The position numbers and the translations under genes are program-made. Below are positions 1 through 4,970 of a stretch of DNA of 5,518 nucleotides, piece by piece. The stretch lies in contig QMZS01000067.1 of assembly GCA_003663295.1 (NCBI GenBank), positions 1-5,518 of the forward strand. Direction: 5' to 3'. How positions within the stretch are numbered: position 1 is the stretch's first letter; each line of letters begins with the position of its first letter. The notes beneath the pieces are model-generated. The model was not told the origin of the DNA and made no database searches. It was given only the letters and a program-made list of their open reading frames with translations. This stretch comes from Candidatus Aenigmatarchaeota archaeon (GTDB taxonomy: Archaea; Aenigmatarchaeota; Aenigmatarchaeia; QMZS01).

Positions 1-87
1 AGAGATATAATTATTATCTGCGAAAGTCCTTTGATTGAACAAGATGGATTGAAGATGAAGAAAATTATTGAAAAACTGGAAAAATAA
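1..87 (+). CDS. 3' end of a probable endonuclease IV-like AP endonuclease (partial)
   Basis: The first frame is open from the window edge to a TAA at 85-87 and gives 28 residues. It has a hydrophobic strand (DIIIICESP), then an amphipathic helix containing QDGLKMKKIIEKL. A final beta strand ending in ESP and followed by a D-x-L-K-M-K-K helix resembles, from memory, the C-terminus of archaeal-type deoxyribonuclease IV (COG0648, a TIM barrel that cuts at abasic sites in base excision repair). Only the tail is visible, so none of the metal ligands can be checked. The start lies outside the window. Another TIM-barrel sugar isomerase-like protein is the main alternative. The stop codon directly abuts the stop of a minus-strand reading frame at 88-90, a tail-to-tail arrangement. 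Confidence 0.45.
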   Translation, partial: RDIIIICESPLIEQDGLKMKKIIEKLEK

Positions 88-274
88 TCAGACAGGTTCA
101 GATTTAAAAAGAGTTTTGTCCATATCTTTAAATTTATAAAAATACTTTCCTTCCATATACCAGAACATTTGTTTCCGCAGTCTCTTCTACAAAATCAACA
201 GACAAGCAATCAAGCTTATGCAGATTATAAAATTTAATAGAAATCCTAAATAACTTGTCAATATAGATAATCTC
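88..274 (-). pseudogene. Small minus-strand coding remnant with apparent frameshift
   Basis: Two minus-strand frames join into one plausible protein. The first is open from 274 to a TAA at 134-136 (46 residues, including KLDCLSVDFVEETAETNVLV). The second is open from 186 to a TGA at 88-90 and ends GKYFYKFKDMDKTLFKSEPV. Switching frame around 150-160 gives a continuous reading of about 60 residues. The second frame's stop touches the stop of the plus-strand gene ending at 87, as expected of convergent genes in a compact genome. There is no convincing ATG for the upstream part; the only ATGs are in the second frame, at 168 and 156. I do not recognise the family. It could be a decayed gene, an assembly indel, a 26-residue micro-ORF from 168, or chance. 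Confidence 0.3.
225..232 (+). promoter_or_regulatory. Candidate archaeal TATA box for the hyd operon
   Basis: The octamer TTATAAAA resembles an archaeal TATA box. Initiation about 25 nt downstream would leave a leader of about 40 nt before the hydC ATG at 297. A second, weaker candidate (ATATAGATAA, 261-270) is centred about 31 nt before that ATG. In sequence this AT-rich such octamers arise by chance, so the call is tentative. No good bacterial -35/-10 pair with correct spacing precedes the gene. Confidence 0.25.
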
Positions 275-313
275 TTATTTGACAACTTTATATATTATGA
301 AGAAACTTGACAA
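255..313. repeat. Cluster of three TTGACAA-type heptamers at the hydC start
   Basis: TTGTCAA (255-261) is the exact reverse complement of TTGACAA at 279-285, and TTGACAA recurs at 307-313. The last two copies extend to a shared 10-mer, TTGACAACTT (279-288 and 307-316). The group straddles the hydC start codon, where a regulator could act. The arms and spacing do not match the Rex (NAD/NADH-sensing) operator that I know, so no regulator is proposed. Confidence 0.3.
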
Positions 314-743
314 CTTGATCTCAGAATACAAAAGAGGAGAATGCAAATTGATAACCTTGTTTAAAGAAATAGTTAAATCAAAGGGATTTCTCTCTTTTGA
401 AAACCTGAATTATTTAAGCAAAAATCTGGATATTCCTCTTGCAAAATTATATACAACTGCAAGTTTTTACTCTTTTATTCCAACAGCAAAAAAAGGAAAA
501 TATATTATACGCGTCTGCAATAATCTATCATGCAATCTTAATGGTTCGGAAAATATAATTGAAGTATTAAAAAAAGAACTAAAAATAAACCTTGGGGAAA
601 CAACTGGAGATGGAAAATTCAGTCTTGAACTTACTTCATGCATTGGGCAATGTGATTCCGCCCCTGCAATGATGATTAATAATAAAATATATACAAAACT
701 TGACAAAACCAAAATCCGCAGAATACTGCGCGAATTAAAATAA
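297..743 (+). CDS. hydC: NAD-linked [FeFe] hydrogenase subunit HydC (NuoE-like [2Fe-2S])
   Basis: A 148-residue thioredoxin-like [2Fe-2S] protein of the NuoE/HydC family, the cytosolic partner that works beside the flavin subunit. Residues 1-60 form the usual helical N-terminal region (KLITLFKEIVKSKGFLS, then IPLAKLYTTASFYSF, matching the conserved IP-x3-Y-x-V-A-T-F-Y element). The ferredoxin fold follows with all four ligands in family spacing: C74-x4-C79 (CNNLSC) and C115-x3-C119 (CIGQC). Length is normal for the family (about 150-165). The ATG at 297 is preferred; a TTG at 279 would add six residues (MTTLYI) and falls inside a repeated heptamer. No Shine-Dalgarno sequence is visible. It is the first gene of the operon, and its stop is 1 nt from hydB. 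It probably takes part in electron transfer near the FMN; a NuoE of complex I is ruled out by the adjacent hydA and lack of other nuo genes here. Confidence 0.93.
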   Translation: MKKLDNLISEYKRGECKLITLFKEIVKSKGFLSFENLNYLSKNLDIPLAKLYTTASFYSFIPTAKKGKYIIRVCNNLSCNLNGSENIIEVLKKELKINLGETTGDGKFSLELTSCIGQCDSAPAMMINNKIYTKLDKTKIRRILRELK

Positions 744-744
744 T

Positions 745-1848
745 ATGCAAATATTAAGAAAGTCGAACTGGGAAGGATTTAAAAAAATAACAAAAATGAA
801 GAGAAAAGAAATCATAAACAAAGTAAAAGAATCAGGATTAAAAGGAAGAAGCGGTTCCAATTTCCTTACAGGTCTCAAATGGGAATTAATTGGAAAAGGA
901 ACAAGATATTTAATCTGCAATGCTGATGAGGGAGAGCCGGGAACATTTAAAGACAAATTCATACTTGAAAACAATCCTCAATTAATGATTGAAGGTATTG
1001 CAATAGCCTCTTATGCAATGGATATTCATTCAGCATTTATTTACCTAAGGGGGGAGTATTCTTACCTTAAACCAAAACTTGAAAAGATTATAAAACAATC
1101 AGAAATTTACCTGAAGAAAATAAAACTAAATATAGAAATTGTTCCGGGGGCTGGTTCATATCTTTGCGGAGAAGAAACCGCAATTCTTGAATCCATTGAA
1201 GGAAACAGGCCTATTGTGAGACGAAAGCCGCCTTATCCTTCTGAAAGTGGTCTAAACAGCAATCCCACCTGTATAAATAATGTTGAGACTCTTGCAAATA
1301 TTCCTCTTATTTTTCTGGGGGAGTGGGATAATAATTTACAGTTGTTCTCTTTATCAGGAGATTTAAAAAAACCGGGAATTTATGAGATTGAACTTGGCAC
1401 AAAACTTGAACATATTATTTCCTGCGGTAAACCAAAAAAAGAATTAAAGGCTGTTTATTTTGGGGGTTCCGGCGGGTGCCTGCCTTATGAGAAATTCAAA
1501 AATTTGCGTGTTGATGAAAAGACAATTTCTGGAAAAGGCGCTGTACTTGGTGCAAGAAGTCTGATAGCAGTTGGAAAAGACAGGAATATTGTTGATATAT
1601 CAAAAACCATAAGTGAATTTTTCGTGCATGAAAGTTGCGGTTACTGCACTCCCTGCAGAGAAGGGAATTTCAGAGTGCTGGAACTTCTTGATAAAATAAA
1701 AGATAGAAAGGCAAGAATAATCGATGTGAAACTTCTTGAAAAACTTGCATATCACATAAGTGACACTTCTTACTGCGCACTTGGTGTTTCATCAACAACT
1801 CACCTGAAATGCGCATTAAAATATTTTAAGGATGAATTTAGAGTATGA
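745..1848 (+). CDS. hydB: NAD-linked [FeFe] hydrogenase subunit HydB (NuoF-like FMN/NAD subunit), minimal form
   Basis: A 367-residue NuoF/HydB-family diaphorase subunit that exchanges electrons between NAD(P)H and Fe-S clusters through FMN. In order: the FMN loop at residues 34-46 (GRSGSNFLTGLKW), the nucleotide site C58-NADEGEPGTFKD, the Gly-rich segment 135-148 (GAGSYLCGEETAIL), the NNVETLANIP element (178-187), an SLBB-like region (about 195-280), and the [4Fe-4S] ligands C298-x2-C301-x2-C304 and C344. Thermotoga-type HydB is over 600 residues; this one has neither the N-terminal thioredoxin-like [2Fe-2S] domain nor the C-terminal two-cluster ferredoxin domain, and only about 30 residues precede the FMN loop. 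That loop is altered from the usual GRGGAGFPTG. It starts 1 nt after hydC without a Shine-Dalgarno sequence and its TGA overlaps the hydA ATG (1845-1848), suggesting translational coupling. The cysteine set and core look intact. Confidence 0.94.
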   Translation: MQILRKSNWEGFKKITKMKRKEIINKVKESGLKGRSGSNFLTGLKWELIGKGTRYLICNADEGEPGTFKDKFILENNPQLMIEGIAIASYAMDIHSAFIYLRGEYSYLKPKLEKIIKQSEIYLKKIKLNIEIVPGAGSYLCGEETAILESIEGNRPIVRRKPPYPSESGLNSNPTCINNVETLANIPLIFLGEWDNNLQLFSLSGDLKKPGIYEIELGTKLEHIISCGKPKKELKAVYFGGSGGCLPYEKFKNLRVDEKTISGKGAVLGARSLIAVGKDRNIVDISKTISEFFVHESCGYCTPCREGNFRVLELLDKIKDRKARIIDVKLLEKLAYHISDTSYCALGVSSTTHLKCALKYFKDEFRV

Positions 1849-3539
1849 AAATAAAGATAGATGGAAGGAGGTTTTCAGCAAAAGAAGGAGAGACTATTCT
1901 AAATGTTGCAAAAAGGAACAAAATATATATTCCTACACTATGCTATCACCCTGATTTAAAACCGCAGGGAAGATGCAGGGTTTGCCTTGTGGAAGTTGAC
2001 GGGAAACTGGTTACCTCATGCAATACAAAAGTAATGGATAATATGGAAATATTTACAAACACCAAAAGAGTTAAGGAAGCAAGAAAACTAAACATAGAAT
2101 TGATATACAATAATCATTCCGGGGAAAAAGAACTTGAATTTTCAGTTGTCGCAAAAGAACTTGGAATAAAGAAATCAAGATTTGAAAAACCCAAAAAAGA
2201 AATTAAATCCCCTATGGAAAGAGATAATATGAAGTGCCTGCTGTGCGGAAGATGTGTGCAGGTCTGCGGCGCTATCCAGAGTATAAACAATATTGAATTT
2301 ACAGACAGGGGAATATCTACCAGAATATCAACACCTTATGATATTTCTATTAAAGATTCGGCGTGCACTTTCTGCGGACAATGCGCTTTATATTGCCCCG
2401 GAAATGCTATAAGGGAAAGAGCTTACAATGAAAAAGTTGTGAGAAGCCTGATGGAAGAAATGAACAAAATAATAAACAAAAAGAAATTCATTATTGCGCA
2501 GACTGCCCCTGCTGTAAGAGCTTCACTTGGGGAAATGTTTGGGATGAAACCAGGAACTCTTGTTACAGGAAAAATGGTAACAGCGCTAAGAAAACTTGGT
2601 TTTGACAAGGTCTTTGATACTGATTTTGGGGCAGATTTAACAATAATGGAAGAAGCAAATGAGTTTGTTGGGAGAATGAAAGAAAAGAAAAATCTTCCAT
2701 TAATTACCTCCTGCTGTCCCGCATGGATTAAATTTGCCGAGCAGACTTTTCCTTTTTTGCTTAAGAATATTTCAACCTGCAAATCACCCCATCAGATGCT
2801 TGGAGCAATCGCAAAAACATATTATGCTCAGAAACTTAAACTGAAACCTAAAGATCTTATGATTGTTTCCATAATGCCATGTATTGCAAAAAAGTTTGAG
2901 GCGCAGAGACCTGAAATGAAAATATCAGGGTGCAATGATGTTGATGTTGTTTTAACAACAAGAGAGATAGGAAGGATAATAAAAAAGGAAAAAATTAACT
3001 TCACTGATTTAAGAGATGGGGAATTTGATGATCCTCTTGGAATTTCTTCTGGGGGCGGAGCAATATTCGGAGTGACCGGAGGTGTGATGGAAGCAGCATT
3101 AAGGGTTGCTTATGAGATTCTTACAGGAAAAAGATTAAAAGAAATTGATTTTAATCAGGTAAGAGGATTTGAAGGTATACGTGAAGCAGATATTAAGATT
3201 GATAATAAAATAATAAAAGTTGGTGTGGTGCACGGGCTTGGAAATATAAGAAAATTTATTGAAAGTGATAGATGGAAAAAATATCATTTCATCGAGATGA
3301 TGGCATGTCCCGGAGGATGCATTGGCGGGGGAGGACAGCCAAGACCAACAACAAATGAAATAAGAAAAAAAAGAATGGAAGCCCTTTACAGGCAGGACAA
3401 AAAAATGAAAATAAGAATGTCAAACAAGAATCCTGCAATTAAAAAACTTTACTTAGAATTTTTAGGTGAACCTCTCGGAGAAATGTCAAAAAAATTGTTG
3501 CATACGAAGTACAAGAAAAGGAAAGTTAAATATACTTAA
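1845..3539 (+). CDS. hydA: [FeFe] hydrogenase catalytic subunit HydA, lacking the His-ligated cluster
   Basis: A 564-residue catalytic subunit for reversible H2 formation. The N-terminal [2Fe-2S] domain has C33, C44, C47 and C59. The next domain should carry a His/Cys [4Fe-4S] cluster, but only H91 remains and residues 92-130 have no cysteine. Two [4Fe-4S] motifs follow: C131/134/137/141 and C174/177/180/184. The H-domain has all three signatures: TSCCPAW (288-294), MPCIAKK (344-350) and MACPGGCIGGGGQP (486-499), giving H-cluster ligands C291, C346, C488 and C492. Proton-path residues known from Clostridium pasteurianum CpI (C299, E279, E282, S319) correspond to C290, E270, E273 and S310. The small-subunit-like tail (FLGEPLGEMSKKLLHT) is present. 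The C-terminal [2Fe-2S] domain of Thermotoga HydA (about 645 aa) is absent. The order hydC-hydB-hydA indicates a trimeric NAD-linked (group A3-like) enzyme, cytosolic, with no signal peptide. The H-cluster needs HydE/F/G maturases, which are not in this window. Confidence 0.96.
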   Translation: MKIKIDGRRFSAKEGETILNVAKRNKIYIPTLCYHPDLKPQGRCRVCLVEVDGKLVTSCNTKVMDNMEIFTNTKRVKEARKLNIELIYNNHSGEKELEFSVVAKELGIKKSRFEKPKKEIKSPMERDNMKCLLCGRCVQVCGAIQSINNIEFTDRGISTRISTPYDISIKDSACTFCGQCALYCPGNAIRERAYNEKVVRSLMEEMNKIINKKKFIIAQTAPAVRASLGEMFGMKPGTLVTGKMVTALRKLGFDKVFDTDFGADLTIMEEANEFVGRMKEKKNLPLITSCCPAWIKFAEQTFPFLLKNISTCKSPHQMLGAIAKTYYAQKLKLKPKDLMIVSIMPCIAKKFEAQRPEMKISGCNDVDVVLTTREIGRIIKKEKINFTDLRDGEFDDPLGISSGGGAIFGVTGGVMEAALRVAYEILTGKRLKEIDFNQVRGFEGIREADIKIDNKIIKVGVVHGLGNIRKFIESDRWKKYHFIEMMACPGGCIGGGGQPRPTTNEIRKKRMEALYRQDKKMKIRMSNKNPAIKKLYLEFLGEPLGEMSKKLLHTKYKKRKVKYT

Positions 3540-3602
3540 ATTAGATTTTCAAATATTCTCAATAAATATAATTGCCTTTTTCGTAAAAAACCAATATAAT
3601 GA

Positions 3603-3610
3603 TTATAAAA
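3603..3610 (+). promoter_or_regulatory. Candidate TATA box upstream of the rubrerythrin gene
   Basis: TTATAAAA lies in the hydA-rubrerythrin spacer. Initiation about 25 nt downstream would give a leader of about 60 nt that includes most of a small GC-richer patch (3612-3645). A nearer alternative, TTTAAATA at 3669-3676, is centred about 22 nt before the ATG at 3695. A short T-run (CCTTTTTCG, about 3574-3582) just after hydA could serve as an archaeal-style U-tract terminator, consistent with a separate rubrerythrin transcript. Confidence 0.25.
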
Positions 3611-3611
3611 T

Positions 3612-3645
3612 AGCCCGGCATTGCTCGAAAACCATACTGGGGACT
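3612..3645 (+). other. GC-richer patch with weak stem in the rubrerythrin leader
   Basis: Within a very AT-rich spacer this stretch is clearly richer in G and C. CCCGG (3614-3618) can pair with CTGGG (3637-3641), with one G-U pair. AG (3612-3613) can pair with CT (3644-3645) across a two-base bulge. The stem is short, so this may be a leader structure, a small RNA, or a remnant of older sequence. It is not a tRNA: no TTCGA-type arm, acceptor stem or cloverleaf is present. No protein function is suggested by the surrounding frames. Confidence 0.2.
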
Positions 3646-3694
3646 TAATAAATGGATTATATTGAGAATTTAAATAATAAATTAGTAAACAGTT

Positions 3695-4267
3695 ATGACA
3701 ACAATTGAAAATCTGACTAATGCATTTATTGGCGAGAGTCAGGCAAGGAATAGATATACAATATATGCAAAGATTGCAAAGAAGGAAGGATTTGAACAGA
3801 TTGCGGAGATTTTCCTGGTTACAGCAGATAATGAAAGAGAACACGCAAAATGGTTATTCAGAATGATTAATGAACTAAACAAAAATAATGAAAGTAAAAT
3901 TAAAGTTGATGCCGTAGCCCCAACAACTCTTGGAAGCACTCTGGAAAACCTGAAAGCTGCGATTGCAGGGGAGAATTTTGAATATTCCATAATGTACCCT
4001 GAATTTGCAGACACTGCTGAAAAAGAAGGATTTCCTGAGATTGCCACAAGATTGAGAGCAATTAGTGTTGCAGAAAAACATCATGAAGAAAGATTCAAAA
4101 AATTATTGAAAGAAGTTGAAAACGACTCAGTGTTCAAAAAAGAGAACAAAGTTTACTGGGTCTGCAGAAAATGCGGGTACATACACGAGGGAGAAGAAGC
4201 ACCTGAGAAATGTCCTTCATGCGACCATCCAAAGAATTACTTTGAAGTTAAATGCGAAGAATATTAA
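3695..4267 (+). CDS. rbr: Rubrerythrin (diiron peroxide reductase with C-terminal rubredoxin domain)
   Basis: A 190-residue classical rubrerythrin, a cytosolic protein of anaerobes that reduces H2O2 to water using electrons passed through its rubredoxin domain. The ferritin-like four-helix domain (about 1-140) shows the duplicated metal motifs: E14 (FIGESQARNRY), E47-x2-H50 (NEREH), E93 and E96 (GENFEY), and E127-x2-H130 (AEKHHEERF). The rubredoxin domain (about 152-190) has C157-x2-C160 (CRKCGY) and C173-x2-C176 (CPSCDHP). Length is typical for the family (about 190). The ATG at 3695 places E14 in the family's usual N-terminal position. No Shine-Dalgarno sequence is seen. It follows hydA by 155 bp on the same strand, probably with its own promoter. 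The electron donor is not encoded here; NADH via a rubredoxin reductase is the usual family route. The neighbourhood suggests oxidative-stress protection of an O2-sensitive hydrogenase, but co-regulation is inference. Confidence 0.96.
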   Translation: MTTIENLTNAFIGESQARNRYTIYAKIAKKEGFEQIAEIFLVTADNEREHAKWLFRMINELNKNNESKIKVDAVAPTTLGSTLENLKAAIAGENFEYSIMYPEFADTAEKEGFPEIATRLRAISVAEKHHEERFKKLLKEVENDSVFKKENKVYWVCRKCGYIHEGEEAPEKCPSCDHPKNYFEVKCEEY

Positions 4268-4514
4268 GTTTTATTTTGTGAAGTTCCCTGTGCCAAAAGC
4301 ACAGGGAGTTCTTGGCTCTCATTAAAGACAAACCAGATAATTTGTCAATACCGTATTTAGAGATTAATCTATGGCTTATATCAATAACATTCTCGCCTGA
4401 AGAGCCACTTTGCAAAATAATTGCAAGCAATTCTGCATTATTTAAACCAGAAGCGCCATATTTCTGAAACCTTTCTCTTGGTCAGTTTTCTTTTGAAATA
4501 TCTTTTATCCTCAT
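4248..4514 (-). pseudogene. radC: Truncated radC (MPN/JAB family) remnant with in-frame stop
   Basis: On the minus strand an ATG at 4514 opens MRIKDISKEN, then TGA (4482-4484), then the same frame continues PRERFQKYGASGLNNAELL and on through AIILQSGSSGENVIDISHRL to ISKYGIDKLSGLSL. This matches the N-terminal helical region of RadC (UPF0758), whose members read roughly M-x-I-K-D-x-P-x-x-x-R-P-R-E-R...KYG...LSDAELLAILL-x-x-G. The stop falls where the family usually has Arg, so a CGA-to-TGA change is the simple explanation. Similarity ends near 4318; the HhH motif and the whole C-terminal metalloprotease-like domain (HS-H-P-SGD type) are missing from a protein normally about 220 residues long. 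The unrelated tail runs to a stop at 4248-4250, overlapping the 3' end of the rubrerythrin gene in a convergent arrangement. A functional protein is very unlikely. Confidence 0.75.
4285..4307. repeat. Perfect 9-bp hairpin after the rubrerythrin gene
   Basis: TCCCTGTGC (4285-4293) and GCACAGGGA (4299-4307) form a perfect 9-bp stem around a 5-nt loop (CAAAA), starting 17 nt after the rubrerythrin stop. It is the strongest short inverted repeat noticed in the window. No T-run follows it on either strand, so it is not a classical intrinsic terminator, though it could protect or end the mRNA. It also lies just beyond the point where radC similarity stops, so it may mark a rearrangement junction. 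Confidence 0.55.
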
Positions 4515-4537
4515 TTATTAAGATAGTTTGAGTTAAA

Positions 4538-4543
4538 TTATAA
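4538..4543 (-). promoter_or_regulatory. TATA-like box of the radC remnant
   Basis: On the minus strand TATAAT (within GATTATAATTTAAC) is centred about 26 nt upstream of the radC remnant's ATG at 4514. That is the position expected of an archaeal TATA box on a leaderless transcript. It could also be read as a bacterial -10 hexamer, but the -10 would then be unusually far upstream for a leaderless gene, and no Shine-Dalgarno sequence precedes the ATG. It is one of the better hints of archaeal origin here, though AT-rich sequence makes chance matches common. Confidence 0.3.
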
Positions 4544-4630
4544 TCAAGATCTATTTTTCAATATTATATTTGCAAGATAATAATTAAAATAATACCTAAA
4601 ATCATACTATAATTACCTAAAACAAAAAAT

Positions 4631-4930
4631 TTATTTCTGATTAACCGATTTTTTTCTTTTAAAATATTGCTTTGTTTTCTCAATTATCTCAGCCTCCATG
4701 TTTTCATCTTCTTTATCATCGGCAGTAAATAAATTTATAACTCGGATTTTCTCCCATTTATAAAATCCTCCATCAATTAATGTTTCATATTCTGCGTTTG
4801 CTATTGGAGTTGAAGTTAAATAAACACCCAATTCATCAAAATCCACTAAAATAGCAAGTTCAAAACTATCTGAATTTTCTAAAAGAACTTCAACCAACCG
4901 ATTTTTCCATTCATCAAGTATTTTTCCCAT
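4631..4930 (-). CDS. Small hypothetical protein (99 aa), family not recognised
   Basis: From an ATG at 4930 the frame reads 99 residues to TAA at 4631-4633. It opens MGKILDEWKNRLVEVLLENS (an amphipathic helix), then a strand-rich centre (ELAILVDFDELGVYL), an acidic middle containing YKWEKIRVINLF and TADDKEDENMEAE, and a Lys-rich helical C-terminus (KTKQYFKRKK). It has no signal peptide, membrane segment or cysteine cluster. The mix of alternating strands and helices looks like a real folded protein. I do not recognise the family. The frame is open 20 codons further up to a TTG at 4990, overlapping the previous minus-strand gene by 20 nt; I chose the ATG because the extension has only a weak start. 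It follows the gene at 4971-5255 and may be co-transcribed with it; a frameshifted single gene is possible. Confidence 0.55.
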   Translation of the reverse strand: MGKILDEWKNRLVEVLLENSDSFELAILVDFDELGVYLTSTPIANAEYETLIDGGFYKWEKIRVINLFTADDKEDENMEAEIIEKTKQYFKRKKSVNQK

Positions 4931-4942
4931 TAAAATATTTGG

Positions 4943-4959
4943 TCTTATTTTAAATAAGA
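4943..4959. repeat. 17-bp AT-rich palindrome upstream of the 99-aa gene
   Basis: TCTTATTTTAAATAAGA has 8-bp arms around a single central base. It lies 13-29 nt upstream of the ATG at 4930 on the minus strand and includes a TATA-like core (TTTAAATA), so it could be promoter or operator sequence. Its base composition makes chance formation plausible, and if the gene begins at the TTG at 4990 the palindrome is coding. Confidence 0.3.
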
Positions 4960-4970
4960 TTGCAAATAAA

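Noticed and set aside
467..974. Minus-strand frames at 467-712 and 735-974
   Set aside because: They lie opposite hydC and hydB, which have clear family motifs; their translations are low-complexity and hydrophobic, as expected of antisense shadows.
1863..1871. Strong Shine-Dalgarno-like GGAAGGAGG
   Set aside because: It lies inside hydA, encodes part of DGRRF, and has no start codon at a suitable distance downstream.
2423..2782. 119-codon minus-strand frame
   Set aside because: It is antisense to the conserved H-domain of hydA and shows no recognisable motif.
3466..3648. 60-codon plus-strand frame at the end of hydA
   Set aside because: It starts inside hydA in another frame and runs through the AT-rich spacer; no protein-like pattern or start signal.
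3652..3708. 18-codon plus-strand micro-ORF starting just upstream of rubrerythrin
   Set aside because: Very short, AT-driven composition and overlapping the rubrerythrin start; nothing supports translation.
3536..4084. Minus-strand frames at 3536-3844, 3739-4047 and 3875-4084
   Set aside because: All are antisense to rubrerythrin or its leader, with no coherent motif.
4116..4325. Plus-strand frame overlapping the end of rubrerythrin
   Set aside because: It is an out-of-frame shadow of the rubredoxin domain.
4482..4484. TGA in radC as a recoded codon (Gly, Trp or selenocysteine)
   Set aside because: hydB ends at a TGA at its expected length, tryptophans in intact genes use TGG, and radC is also truncated, so plain pseudogenisation is simpler.
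4515..4630. Possible feature in the gap between the radC remnant and the 99-aa gene
   Set aside because: Apart from the TATA-like box at 4538-4543 it is AT-rich sequence with no frame, hairpin or repeat worth calling.
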